Positions 25,218-34,086 are shown, counted from the stretch's first letter. The stretch is 37,488 nucleotides of DNA from Comamonadaceae bacterium (GCA_947476015.1 CANJOS010000011.1:1-37488), one strand, 5' to 3'. Program-made: numbers and translations. Notes: generated from the sequence alone by a model not told the origin.

Positions 25218-25886
25218 TTAGATTTTTTTAGACTGAGCGGCTTTTAGAAGGCGCGGAATGACTGTTTTTGCGCCTGCCATGAAATGCTCAATGGTGAGGC
25301 TGATCATTTCATTCAGATCATCTTCAAGAGGAACATCAAAGATCCATTGGCGTTGGCCAAAATAGAAAACTCTGGAGTTAATGCTCCAGACCAATTCAAC
25401 TTCTGAAGATAGCAGGGGCACTTCGTCAATGGTGGGTAGGCCCATTTCATTGCGCAGTTCAATGGCAATGGGTTCCAGGATACGTTTTCTCAGAATTGCC
25501 AGATATTTGCGATTGATGTCCTCGCCACGCAAACCAGAAAACATAAAGATTCGAACCCAATCACGTGTCAGCGCAGCCTTGGCGTACTCTGTGTAAAGGC
25601 GTGTTAATCGCTCTGTTAGCGGTAGCCTTCGGTCCTGAATGACGGACTCCCAAAACGGGCTCCATCTCCCCATGTACACAACCTCAAAAACTCTATTTAT
25701 GAGAGCCTCTTTGTTAGGAAAGTATTTATAGAGGAGGGACTGGGTCACGCCCAATCGTTTTGCCAGCTCTCGTGTGTCACCCCCGAACCCAACTTCTGAA
25801 AAGAACTTGATGGCCTCTTGGGTGATGTGCTCTTCTCGTTGTGGGCCAGAGAGGCGTTTTTTTGGAGGCGCTTTTGGGGGCGTCAA
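25218..25886 (-). CDS. TetR/AcrR family transcriptional regulator
   Basis: A 222-residue regulator. The N-terminal helix-turn-helix includes GGDTRELAKRLGVTQSLLYKYFPNKEAL; the remaining helices form the ligand pocket and dimer face. The start is TTG at 25886: AAAGGAGA lies at ideal spacing before it and no ATG gives a full DNA-binding domain. It begins 18 bases after the Gfo/Idh stop and is followed after 59 bases by the flavin reductase, so it is embedded in the operon it probably represses. Its effector is likely a substrate or intermediate of that pathway. Confidence 0.9.
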   Translation of the reverse strand: MTPPKAPPKKRLSGPQREEHITQEAIKFFSEVGFGGDTRELAKRLGVTQSLLYKYFPNKEALINRVFEVVYMGRWSPFWESVIQDRRLPLTERLTRLYTEYAKAALTRDWVRIFMFSGLRGEDINRKYLAILRKRILEPIAIELRNEMGLPTIDEVPLLSSEVELVWSINSRVFYFGQRQWIFDVPLEDDLNEMISLTIEHFMAGAKTVIPRLLKAAQSKKI

Positions 25887-25904
25887 TCAGGTCTCCTTTG
25901 AATT

Positions 25905-26951
25905 TCACGGTGTTTCTACTTTAACTAGCGCATTTTGGCTCACAGAAGTCATGATCGCCTCCAATGCTGCAACGTTGGCAAGCATTTCTGTGTGAGAAAC
26001 CGGGTAGGGGCTGATATTTCTGACTGCAAACGCAAACGATTCGAGGTTTGTCAAAACTGCAGGTGCTGGCTCTGTGAAATGCTTTTTGACGGGCTGGCCC
26101 ATCAAGGCAATCGTAACGTCCCAGCCTGATGGGTTTTCTGGGTGCGATCGATCTCTAATTTCAACCCATCCTTTAGAGCCGTATACGGCAAGTCGACCAT
26201 CAAATGGGGTGGCTAATACTGCACCTATGAGGGAATTTGACCCGTTTGGAAAACCCATCATAATGCCCAAAGTGTCACCATTTTCGAAGTCTGAGCCCAA
26301 TGTAGATAGCCGTGCCCAAACGGTTTCACATGGTCCTAGAATGGAAATACTTAAATCCACAAGGTGAATCCCAGTCGCAGTGAGGGGACCCACAGGTGCA
26401 TGAACATTCGAAAGTCGCCAATTGTCTTTTGGCAATGCAAAAAATTTGTTTTGGCTGAAATTGGCTTCGATTTGGAGAATGGTGCCAAGCTCTCCATTTT
26501 TGATCATTTTCTTTAAAGCCATGACTTCTGGTTCAAACCTTCGCTCATGGCCAATACCCAAAGTCAAATTGCGGGATGAGCAAGCATGAATGGCCAACCT
26601 GGCGTCTGACAGAGATAAGCACAAGGGTTTTTCACAAAAAACGTGTTTGTTGGCCTCGGCAGCCAGAAGAATCTGTTGAGCGTGGTGCTCGTGAGGAGAA
26701 CACAAAATGACTACTTCTATATCTGCTTGCTTCAACAGATCTTGGAAGTTGTCATGAATCATGACCCCCTTCAAATCATTGTCGCTGTGCATTGCGGATC
26801 TGGTTAAATCAGAGGTTTCAGCAATCCCAATCAATTGAAAGTTCTGAGATCCTTGTAGTTCTTTAAAAATGGTTTTTCCCCACCACCCAAAGCCTACAAG
26901 ACCGGCTTTAACGGGGCATGACATGGGTTGCTTGTCAGTGATTTGCATCAT
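25905..26951 (-). CDS. Gfo/Idh/MocA family oxidoreductase
   Basis: A 348-residue NAD(P)-dependent oxidoreductase, first gene of the minus-strand monooxygenase operon. The Rossmann motif is GLVGFGWWGKTIF; EKP is at 107-109. In the catalytic block GPLTATGIHLVDL the usual Asp is replaced by Ala while His196 is kept, a variation present in some subgroups. A Gfo/Idh enzyme beside a flavin monooxygenase suggests oxidation of a cyclic polyol, sugar or similar alcohol, but the substrate is open. ATG 26951 and ATG 26948 are both possible starts, with GGAAAG upstream. Confidence 0.87.
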   Translation of the reverse strand: MMQITDKQPMSCPVKAGLVGFGWWGKTIFKELQGSQNFQLIGIAETSDLTRSAMHSDNDLKGVMIHDNFQDLLKQADIEVVILCSPHEHHAQQILLAAEANKHVFCEKPLCLSLSDARLAIHACSSRNLTLGIGHERRFEPEVMALKKMIKNGELGTILQIEANFSQNKFFALPKDNWRLSNVHAPVGPLTATGIHLVDLSISILGPCETVWARLSTLGSDFENGDTLGIMMGFPNGSNSLIGAVLATPFDGRLAVYGSKGWVEIRDRSHPENPSGWDVTIALMGQPVKKHFTEPAPAVLTNLESFAFAVRNISPYPVSHTEMLANVAALEAIMTSVSQNALVKVETP

Positions 26952-27007
26952 TTGAAAACTTTCCGCAGGCTGGTTAAGTTCGACTAAGTCTACTAGAATT
27001 TACTCCT

Positions 27008-27019
27008 AATTGATCAATT
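27008..27019. promoter_or_regulatory. 12-base palindrome in the Gfo/Idh-LysR divergent region
   Basis: AATTGATCAATT is a perfect palindrome in the 77-base divergent gap, nine bases before the LysR start codon. It shares the TGATCA core with the larger palindrome at 25150-25167. It may be the site by which the TetR or the LysR protein controls both directions. AT-rich palindromes of this length also occur by chance. Confidence 0.4.
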
Positions 27020-27028
27020 GAACACAAA

Positions 27029-27979
27029 ATGGCATTTCACAATATTCGTCAAAATCCTAGAGGTATTCAATTATTTGTTGCTGCCTATGAAGAGCAGTCA
27101 TTCACTGTTGCTGCTCAGCGAGAGCACGCAACTCAGTCTGGCGTCTCTCAGCATGTGAGTGACCTAGAGGATTCTTTAGGGGTGAAATTATTCTCCAGGT
27201 CAGTAGGCGCAGTTCAGCCAACACCCGCCGGTACGGCTTATTACTCTGCCTGCATTGAATTTCTAAAAGCTCATGAAATGACATTAAGAGCGATAGAGCC
27301 TTTCCAAGGAAGTCGGCAAGGTGAAATCAAAGTGGGCATGACACCTGTCATGACAAGAGCGGTATTGGCGCCGGCTTATGCGAGATTTACTAAACAAAAT
27401 CCAAATGTCATTGTGCGAATTATTGATTCTTATTTTGGTGAGTTGACAGACAGGGTTCGGTCTGGGGAATTAACTTTTGCCATTGTTCCGTCCTCGACTG
27501 GTTCAAAAGGTGTTCGTACGAGTTTTTTTGCAAGCGCTCCCGAGATGCTCGTTTCTGGAAGAATGAGTCCTTTTAAGCACTGTCAACCATTGAAGTTGGC
27601 TGATCTGCCCCCCCTTAATTTGGCCATCCCAGGTGCTAGCAATGCGCGTCGAAAATTGATTGATGCATACATCACTTCAAATGGCGTTGGCATCAAGAGT
27701 TTTGCTGAATTCGACACAATGGCTGGCACCATGGATCTCGTATCTAGAGGAGAGTGGGCAACTATTTTGCCAATGATGATGATTGCCAATGACATTGACA
27801 CAGGAAAATACAACATCAATCCCATTGAGAATCCGCCCTTGATACTAGAAACATTTGTCATTGAGCCAGCTCGTAAAACGATGCCGGATGTGGCCTTGGA
27901 TTTTTTAGAATGCGTTAAAGAAGAATTTTCTTTTTCAATTGCTAAAGCGACGCAACTCTTAAAAAAGGGAAGGCATTAA
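27029..27979 (+). CDS. LysR family transcriptional regulator
   Basis: A 316-residue regulator with the N-terminal winged helix-turn-helix (FVAAYEEQSFTVAAQ, SGVSQHVSDLEDSLGVKLFSR, PTPAGTAYY) and a periplasmic-binding-like effector domain (GEIKVGMTPVMTRAVLAPAYARF). Its gene is divergent from the monooxygenase operon and precedes three Bug-type binding protein genes in the same direction, so it is placed to control both blocks. LysR regulators commonly respond to an aromatic or organic acid intermediate. No ribosome binding site stands out before ATG 27029. Confidence 0.9.
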   Translation: MAFHNIRQNPRGIQLFVAAYEEQSFTVAAQREHATQSGVSQHVSDLEDSLGVKLFSRSVGAVQPTPAGTAYYSACIEFLKAHEMTLRAIEPFQGSRQGEIKVGMTPVMTRAVLAPAYARFTKQNPNVIVRIIDSYFGELTDRVRSGELTFAIVPSSTGSKGVRTSFFASAPEMLVSGRMSPFKHCQPLKLADLPPLNLAIPGASNARRKLIDAYITSNGVGIKSFAEFDTMAGTMDLVSRGEWATILPMMMIANDIDTGKYNINPIENPPLILETFVIEPARKTMPDVALDFLECVKEEFSFSIAKATQLLKKGRH

Positions 27980-28055
27980 GTTAAGTGATTACCTGCATCA
28001 CTTCTAATAATTTGAGCCTCAGTTAATTCAGATATACGATTGCCTTAAGTTTGAA

Positions 28056-28072
28056 ACTCAAAACTTTTGAGT
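28056..28072. promoter_or_regulatory. 17-base palindrome before the first Bug gene
   Basis: ACTCAAAACTTTTGAGT is a perfect 8+1+8 inverted repeat, ending just before the AGAAGGG ribosome binding site of the gene at 28089. It could be an operator or form a small hairpin in the leader of the Bug gene series. The 109-base gap after the LysR gene shows nothing else. Confidence 0.4.
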
Positions 28073-28088
28073 GAGAAGGGTAATCAGC

Positions 28089-29084
28089 ATGGAATGTATT
28101 TCAAAATCGCAGTCCAGTACGATAGGTCAGTGGCTATCGCGCTGCTTCTGGGCGGCGCTCATCTCTTCTTCTACCGTATTTGCTCAGAGTGACTATCCAA
28201 ATAAGCCTGTGCGAATTGTTGTCCCATTCAGTGCGGGCGGAATGAGTGATGGTTTGGCTCGTTTATATACAAAAGAGCTATCCGACCGGTTTGGGCAACC
28301 CTTTATTTTAGACTTTAAGCCAGGAGCAGCTACCAATATAGGTGCGGCTTCAGTAGCCACGGCAACTCCGGATGGATATACCTTGTTCATGTCTACGATG
28401 GCATCACATGCGCTGAATAAATGGAGTTACAAAAATTTAAATTATGACCCAGACGCCATGGTGAATGTAGGACTACTCGGCGTTGTACCTTCCTTTTTGG
28501 TTGTGAGGCCAGACTCTCCATTCAAAACATTTGATGATCTTGTACGGGCAGCGAAATCCAGCCCTCAAGGCTTGAGCTATGGCACCCATGGTGCTGGCGG
28601 CCCTCACCATCTTATTACTGAGTTATTGCGTTCGAAGGCCGGAATTCCACAACTGTTGCATATTCCTTATAAGGGACTTCCACAGTCCAGTGTAGATCTC
28701 ATTGGGGGTCGAATTGATTTCATGATCGATGGCGCATCTATTAACCTCGTAGACGGCGGTCGCTTGAGAGCACTTGCAGTGTCTTACCCAAAGCGCTGGC
28801 CGTCGCAGCCTAATGTTCCAACAATGGCCGAGGTAGGTTACCCCGACGTAGCAATGACAACATTCTTTGGAATTTCAGCGCCTGCAGGTACACCCATACA
28901 AATCGTTGAAAAATTAAATCAAGCCTTGAAATCGATAGGTACAAGTCAGGAAACAGAGAAAAAAATGCTTGCGATGAATGTTTTACCACTTCCACTCAAC
29001 CGTCAAGAAACATCTGAATTTATCAAAGAACAATCAGATAAATGGCGGCCTGTGATCAAGTCATTGAATATTGTTTTTGAATAG
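28089..29084 (+). CDS. Bug family (TctC-like) periplasmic substrate-binding protein 1
   Basis: A 331-residue exported protein; the signal peptide ends at about VFAQ and the mature chain starts SDYPNKPVRIVVPFSAGG. The first ligand-loop motif GGMSDGLAR and PDGYTLF are intact. Bug proteins bind small carboxylates or related solutes and usually serve tripartite tricarboxylate transporters, but no TctA or TctB gene is in the window. ATG 28089 is chosen because AGAAGGG precedes it; a GTG at 28071 would put the palindrome inside the gene. It shares the phrase LNKWSYKNLNYD and the ending SLNIVFE with its neighbours. Confidence 0.9.
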   Translation: MECISKSQSSTIGQWLSRCFWAALISSSTVFAQSDYPNKPVRIVVPFSAGGMSDGLARLYTKELSDRFGQPFILDFKPGAATNIGAASVATATPDGYTLFMSTMASHALNKWSYKNLNYDPDAMVNVGLLGVVPSFLVVRPDSPFKTFDDLVRAAKSSPQGLSYGTHGAGGPHHLITELLRSKAGIPQLLHIPYKGLPQSSVDLIGGRIDFMIDGASINLVDGGRLRALAVSYPKRWPSQPNVPTMAEVGYPDVAMTTFFGISAPAGTPIQIVEKLNQALKSIGTSQETEKKMLAMNVLPLPLNRQETSEFIKEQSDKWRPVIKSLNIVFE

Positions 29085-29127
29085 CTGCAACGCAGACTAA
29101 TTATTTTAAAAATCCCAAGGAGACAAA

Positions 29128-30117
29128 ATGAAATTCTTAGAAAAAAAAGGACTGATTAGCAGAAGAAAATTAAACACGATGGCTGTGTTGAGTGCTTTGA
29201 TGCCTGTCTCTTCAATGGCGCAGGCTGATTACCCCATTCGGCCTGTCAAGGTGATTTCACCATTTTCTCCAGGTGCCTTCACTGATGGAATTGCACGTGC
29301 CTACATCAAGGAACTTCAGGATCGACTCGGTCAACCTTTTATTCTTGAACATAAACCTGGTGCAAGTACCAATATTGCAACTTCGTTTGTATCCTCTGCA
29401 CCGGCAGATGGACATACTTTGTTGATTTCAACTTTAGCGTCACACTCCTTGAATAAATGGAGTTATAAAAATTTAAATTACGATGTTGAAAAAATGATGT
29501 CAGCCGGCATGATGGGTGTCAATGCATTTTATGTTGTTGTTCGCAGTGACTCACCTTTTAATACGCTGCAAGATCTCATCAAGGCAGCTAAAGAAAGTCC
29601 AAATGGACTTGCTTATGGATCCCATGGTGAAGGGGGTGCCAATCATGTAGTGACAGAGCTTTTCAGATCGCAAGCAGGCATTGGCAAGTTAATACACGTT
29701 CCTTATAAAGGCGGTGAATCCCACCGAGATTTAATTGCTGGCCGACTTGATTTCATGATTGACGGCGCGGCCATTAATCAAGTGATCGGTGGTCGAATGA
29801 AGGCCTTGGCAGTTGCATACCCTAAGAGGTGGCCAACACAAGAAAAAATTCCGACGATGGCTGAGTCTGGATATCCTGAAGTAACTATTGCGACATATTT
29901 TGGCTTGTCAGCACCTGCCGGAACCCCCACGCCAATTCTGGAAAAGTTGAATTTCCACATGCGTGAAATTGCAAAAGATGCAGATTTTCAAAAGCGCATG
30001 TTAGCAATGAACGTTCAAGCACTCCCCATGACTAGACAAGAAACGGATGGTTTCATAAAACTTCAGACTGACAAATGGAAACCAATTTTGAAGTCACTCA
30101 ACATTTCATTTGAATAA
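29128..30117 (+). CDS. Bug family (TctC-like) periplasmic substrate-binding protein 2
   Basis: A 329-residue paralogue of the preceding gene, 43 bases downstream with a strong AAGGAGA ribosome binding site. The signal peptide ends near SSMAQ; a double arginine-lysine N-terminus (SRRKLNT) precedes the hydrophobic stretch. The ligand loop reads SPGAFTDGIAR and the repeated phrase LNKWSYKNLNYD is identical to that of gene 1. The C-terminus is SLNISFE. It is probably a local duplicate that has diverged in ligand-loop residues. Confidence 0.9.
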   Translation: MKFLEKKGLISRRKLNTMAVLSALMPVSSMAQADYPIRPVKVISPFSPGAFTDGIARAYIKELQDRLGQPFILEHKPGASTNIATSFVSSAPADGHTLLISTLASHSLNKWSYKNLNYDVEKMMSAGMMGVNAFYVVVRSDSPFNTLQDLIKAAKESPNGLAYGSHGEGGANHVVTELFRSQAGIGKLIHVPYKGGESHRDLIAGRLDFMIDGAAINQVIGGRMKALAVAYPKRWPTQEKIPTMAESGYPEVTIATYFGLSAPAGTPTPILEKLNFHMREIAKDADFQKRMLAMNVQALPMTRQETDGFIKLQTDKWKPILKSLNISFE

Positions 30118-30141
30118 CAAGTTTGTCCGGATTTTTTAACT

Positions 30142-31134
30142 ATGAACATAAAACCACATGTGATCAAGGCATTGAATTTGATTGAGGGCCTTGCTTTGAT
30201 GGCATTGATGATGTTGGGTAGTGGTGCGTACGCTCAAACTGAATATCCCAACCGACCTGTCAAAATAATTATTCCATTTCCAGTAGGGGGGCTGTCTGAT
30301 AGTTTGGCCAGGATCTACGGCAAAGAACTTTCTGAACGTTTGGGACAGCCCTTTGTTGTTGAGTCAAAACCAGGCGCTGCAACCAATATTGGTGCCGCCT
30401 ATGTCGCCTCTGCACCTAATGACGGATATACACTGTTGGTGACAACCATTGCAACCAATGCACTTAACAAATGGGCCAATCGGCCTCTTAGTTTTGATCC
30501 ACATGGTTTCGCAGAAATTGGCATGTTAGGTGTCAATACCTTATATGTCATGGTGGGTGCAAATTCACCTTATCGAACAGTGCAAGACATTGTCAAAGCA
30601 GCTAAAGAGAATCCACAGGGATTGTCTTATGGTTCCTTTGGAAGCGGTACACCCAATCACATGCTGGCAGAAATGTTCAGACAGTCAGCTGGCATTCAAA
30701 AATTAACTCATGTGCCTTACAAAGGAGCTAGTGATTCAAGCATAGATTTGATAGCAGGGCGCATCGACTTCATGATTGATGGTGCCACCATTAATCTAGC
30801 GAACAGTGGAAAGCTTCGTGCATTGGCTGTTGCATTTCCTAAGCGCTGGCCAACTCAACCATCAGTTCCTACCATGGCAGAAGTCGGCTTTCCAGATGTG
30901 ACCATCTCTACATATTTTGGCCTTGCTGCACCACCTAATACGCCGCCCGCAGTTTTAGATCGATTGAATGCTGCACTTCGAGCAATTTCTTCAACACCCG
31001 ACATGGAGAAAAAACTGTTGGCATTGAATGTGATGCCGATGTCGGTGAGTCGACAAGAAGCTACAAGTTTCATGCGGCAACAATCGGAAAAATGGGGGCC
31101 TCTTTATAAAACTTTAGAGCTTCCAGATAAGTGA
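30142..31134 (+). CDS. Bug family (TctC-like) periplasmic substrate-binding protein 3
   Basis: The third paralogue in a row, 330 residues, 24 bases after gene 2. The signal peptide ends at GAYAQ and the chain begins TEYPNRPVKIIIPFPVGGLSD. The loop GGLSDSLAR is intact. It differs from the others in having LNKWANRPLSFD in place of the common NKWSYKNLNYD phrase and a different tail (TLELPDK). The ribosome binding site is weak. Presumably co-transcribed with genes 1 and 2 and with the Kelch gene. Confidence 0.9.
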   Translation: MNIKPHVIKALNLIEGLALMALMMLGSGAYAQTEYPNRPVKIIIPFPVGGLSDSLARIYGKELSERLGQPFVVESKPGAATNIGAAYVASAPNDGYTLLVTTIATNALNKWANRPLSFDPHGFAEIGMLGVNTLYVMVGANSPYRTVQDIVKAAKENPQGLSYGSFGSGTPNHMLAEMFRQSAGIQKLTHVPYKGASDSSIDLIAGRIDFMIDGATINLANSGKLRALAVAFPKRWPTQPSVPTMAEVGFPDVTISTYFGLAAPPNTPPAVLDRLNAALRAISSTPDMEKKLLALNVMPMSVSRQEATSFMRQQSEKWGPLYKTLELPDK

Positions 31135-31183
31135 ATTTAATGCGTATCGTTGAAGCATTCTTTAATTTAACAATAGAAATCTT

Positions 31184-32152
31184 ATGAAAAATCAAAATGT
31201 AATCAATGAGTGGAAGAATTTAAAACCTTTTCCCGAACCAACTTGGGAACTAGAGGGCGTAGAGTGCCATGGAAAAATCTATTTGATAGGCGGAATTACC
31301 AATGGATGGGCTGCTAAAACAGGGTGGACGCCCAATCGTTTTGTTTATGAATACAACCCCCAAAACGATGAGTGGACGCGCAAGGCTTCCATTCCTTTGC
31401 CACTTCATCACATGGCTGTGACTGAACTAGATGGTTTAATTTATGGTTTTGGTGGCTATAGGACACCCGAACAAGGGCCAGATGATTGGCTACCAGTTGC
31501 ACACGCCTGGACCTATGATCCAAAAACAGATATTTGGACTGAATTGCCTTCACTTCCAGAAGCAAGAGGCGCATCCGCTGCTTCTGTTCTGAACGGAAAA
31601 ATTTACATTGCTGGCGGTTCAATTGCTTGTAGCAGGAAAGGTCAGAAGGCTTCGCAATTGGCGCCACATACTAGCAGCTCAAAGGTATTTGTTTTTGATC
31701 CTTTATCTAAAACATATTCTGAAACAGCCCCAATGTTGACTGCAAGAAATCACCATTTGTTAGAAACGCTTAATGGAAAACTTTACGCACTGGGCGGTAG
31801 AGTCGGGTCAAGCAATGCATTTACTTCTAGTAACAAAATTGACTTGGTGGAAGAATATGACCCAGCGGATGACACTTGGTGGCCAAAATCTCGAATGTTG
31901 GCTGCTCATGGTGGCATGCTGTCGTGTATTCATGATGGTGCTATCTACGTATCGGGGGGAGATGCCTTGCGTATGATTGAAAAATACGATGCTCAAAATG
32001 ATCGATGGACCATTGCAGCCGAATTGCCAAGACCGCGCTTAGGTGGTTCTGGCGGCTGCATCGATGGCAAGATGTATGTCATCACTGGGCATGTACGCAC
32101 AGAAAATGGTAGTCAACCTGTGTCAGACAATATTGTTCTTGAATTAGCTTGA
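31184..32152 (+). CDS. Kelch-repeat beta-propeller protein, no signal peptide
   Basis: A 322-residue protein made of Kelch motifs, each with a double glycine followed by a YDP..D.W pattern: about residues 31-70, 85-125, 139-184, 199-248, 263-292 and an incomplete one from 306. The first strand NEWKNLKPFP probably closes the ring, giving six blades. Unlike the periplasmic Kelch protein NanM, it has no signal peptide and should be cytoplasmic. It is the last gene of the plus-strand Bug series, 49 bases after gene 3, without an obvious ribosome binding site. Function is unknown; mutarotase, isomerase and binding roles occur among bacterial Kelch proteins. Confidence 0.85.
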   Translation: MKNQNVINEWKNLKPFPEPTWELEGVECHGKIYLIGGITNGWAAKTGWTPNRFVYEYNPQNDEWTRKASIPLPLHHMAVTELDGLIYGFGGYRTPEQGPDDWLPVAHAWTYDPKTDIWTELPSLPEARGASAASVLNGKIYIAGGSIACSRKGQKASQLAPHTSSSKVFVFDPLSKTYSETAPMLTARNHHLLETLNGKLYALGGRVGSSNAFTSSNKIDLVEEYDPADDTWWPKSRMLAAHGGMLSCIHDGAIYVSGGDALRMIEKYDAQNDRWTIAAELPRPRLGGSGGCIDGKMYVITGHVRTENGSQPVSDNIVLELA

Positions 32153-32174
32153 GTCAATGACAGAAGTCTAATCG

Positions 32175-32219
32175 CTGAAAATTTCTAATTTGAATTTAAT
32201 CTTCAAAGGAAATTTTCAG
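32175..32219. terminator. Long nested hairpin between convergent genes
   Basis: CTGAAAATTTC (32175-32185) pairs perfectly with GAAATTTTCAG (32209-32219). Inside it, after a 2-base bulge, TTTGAA (32189-32194) pairs with TTCAAA (32202-32207) around a 7-base loop. It lies between the Kelch gene and Bug gene 4 and includes the last codons and stop of the latter. Its place suits a bidirectional terminator, though there is no T-run on either side. Confidence 0.55.
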
Positions 32220-33170
32220 AGATTGAATGACAGGGCGCCATTTTTCTGAAGTCTGCCTAATAAAGTCGTTGGCTTCTTGTCGTGTCCCACGCATAGGTTG
32301 TGCGTGCAAAGCAAGAATTCGATTTTCATTCTCTGTATCCGATGCGACATCTCTAATAGCCTTATTGAGCTTCTCGAGAACGGCTACCGGTGTTCCAGCA
32401 GGAGCAGACAAACCAATGAATGATTGCATGGTGACATCTGGCAAACCCGCTTCAGCTGTCGTTGGAATTTCTGGCAGGGTAGGCCATCTTTTGGGCGTTG
32501 CAACTGCCAGCGCTCTTAGTTGACCAGTTTTGATTTGGTTTACTACTGATGCGTCTACCATAAAATCTAAACGCCCAGCTATTAAGTCTAGAGAAGCACC
32601 CGTCTTATATGGAACATGCAAAAGTTCCTTGATTCCAGCCTTCGACCGAAAAAGTTCAGTTACTAAATGCGCTGCACCGCCGGTACCAAGGGACCCGTAC
32701 TTCAAGCTTTCTGATGATTTATTGGCTGCGTTAACCAAATCACTGACACTTTTAAAGGGCGACTCTGGTCTCACAACGATATAAAAGGCTGAAGTGCCCA
32801 TGAGACCAATTGTTGCAAACGCATCAGGATCGTAGGAGAGTTTTTTGTATGTCCATTTGTTCAAAGCGTTAGAGGCCAAATTCGACATCAAAAGTGTATA
32901 GCCATCTGGAGCTGCTTGAGCAACATAAGCTGCAGCAATGTTAGTGCTTGCGCCTGGTTTGTGTTCAATGATAAAAGCTTGACCAAATCTCTTCGCAAAG
33001 TCATTGGTGAATATTCTGAGTACGCCTTCAGGAACACTTCCTGGACCAAAAGGAACAATGACTTTAACGGGTCGATTGGGGTAATCTGCTTGAGCGTATG
33101 CAAATGCAGAAGAAAATGAAATAAATAAAACCACAACCAGTTTTTTTATCAAGTAAAAATTTTCTTTCAT
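32196..33170 (-). CDS. Bug family (TctC-like) periplasmic substrate-binding protein 4
   Basis: A 324-residue exported paralogue (signal peptide ending AFAYAQ, then ADYPNRPVKVIVPFG). The usual first ligand loop GGxxDxxAR is replaced by GPGSVPEGVLR, so the conserved Asp is missing, while the later PDGYTLL is kept. The phrase LNKWTYKKLSYD links it to genes 1 and 2. Its start overlaps the SDR stop by four bases, and it is the last gene of the minus-strand block starting at 37042. The changed loop suggests a different ligand from the plus-strand trio. Confidence 0.88.
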   Translation of the reverse strand: MKENFYLIKKLVVVLFISFSSAFAYAQADYPNRPVKVIVPFGPGSVPEGVLRIFTNDFAKRFGQAFIIEHKPGASTNIAAAYVAQAAPDGYTLLMSNLASNALNKWTYKKLSYDPDAFATIGLMGTSAFYIVVRPESPFKSVSDLVNAANKSSESLKYGSLGTGGAAHLVTELFRSKAGIKELLHVPYKTGASLDLIAGRLDFMVDASVVNQIKTGQLRALAVATPKRWPTLPEIPTTAEAGLPDVTMQSFIGLSAPAGTPVAVLEKLNKAIRDVASDTENENRILALHAQPMRGTRQEANDFIRQTSEKWRPVIQSLKISFED

Positions 33171-34081
33171 TTAAGTTGACTCCAATTAAATTGCGGGCAA
33201 CTTTTTGACAGGTCTTCAATTTTTCGTGCTTGTATGTTTTTATATCTCTCGTCAACTACCGCATCTTCTAGACGACTGGGCATGATGTAAAAGTCACCAT
33301 TCTCTAAACCTTGCATCAGCATCTCGGCGATTTCAGATGGTTCTTTGCCAGCCGCCATTCGCGTTTGAACAGTACTTTGATACGTACTCATGAAATTTTT
33401 GGATTGAAGAGTTTTATCTTGATTGGATAAATTTGAATTTTCATCAAACTTCTTATCTTCAGGTCTAATTCGAATTGAATTTGAATTTAAATTAGTATTG
33501 ACTGCGCCAGGGCATAACACGGACACAGTCAATTTGCTGTTGACTTGTTTCAGTTGAGCATAAAGCGCTTCCGTCAAGGCAATTACTGTATGTTTGCTGG
33601 TGGAATATAAGCTTGTTCCAAAGATTAAACCTGCCTTTGATGCAGTGTTAATGATGTGTCCTTCTTGTCCATGCGCCAACATAAGTGGGGTAAAAACACG
33701 AATTCCATGAATGACACCCCAAACGTTGATATCAAGAACCCATTTCCAATCGGAAATACTCGCTTCCCATAAACTTTTATCATCCGCTGCACCACCACCA
33801 ATACCAGCGTTATTGCAAAGAATATGGATGTTTCCGAACTGACTTATTGTGAATTCTGCAAGTTCACGGACAGAGGACTCACTCGTGACATCTGTTACTT
33901 TTCCTTCTACAGAGTAGCCTTCAGACTTAAGCCTACTCACTTGTTTGTCAATTGAGTCAGGATCAATGTCAGCGATAACTACTTTCATGCCTGCTTTTAA
34001 CAACCGTTCAGCTATTGCCAACCCGATACCATTTGCTGCGCCTGTGATGACTGCGGTTTTACCCATTAAATTTGAAGTCAT
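33167..34081 (-). CDS. Short-chain dehydrogenase/reductase
   Basis: A 304-residue classical SDR with TGAANGIG (cofactor), NNAGIGG, INTASKAG with the catalytic Ser region, and YSTSK (Tyr, Lys). ADIDPDS after the second strand suggests NAD(H) preference. The C-terminal part is longer than in minimal SDRs, with an insertion around LNSNSIRIRPEDKKFDEN, which often covers bulky hydrophobic substrates. It lies between two Bug genes in the minus-strand block and probably oxidises an alcohol intermediate of the pathway. The substrate is unknown. Confidence 0.88.
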   Translation of the reverse strand: MTSNLMGKTAVITGAANGIGLAIAERLLKAGMKVVIADIDPDSIDKQVSRLKSEGYSVEGKVTDVTSESSVRELAEFTISQFGNIHILCNNAGIGGGAADDKSLWEASISDWKWVLDINVWGVIHGIRVFTPLMLAHGQEGHIINTASKAGLIFGTSLYSTSKHTVIALTEALYAQLKQVNSKLTVSVLCPGAVNTNLNSNSIRIRPEDKKFDENSNLSNQDKTLQSKNFMSTYQSTVQTRMAAGKEPSEIAEMLMQGLENGDFYIMPSRLEDAVVDERYKNIQARKIEDLSKSCPQFNWSQLK

Positions 34082-34086
34082 ATGAC

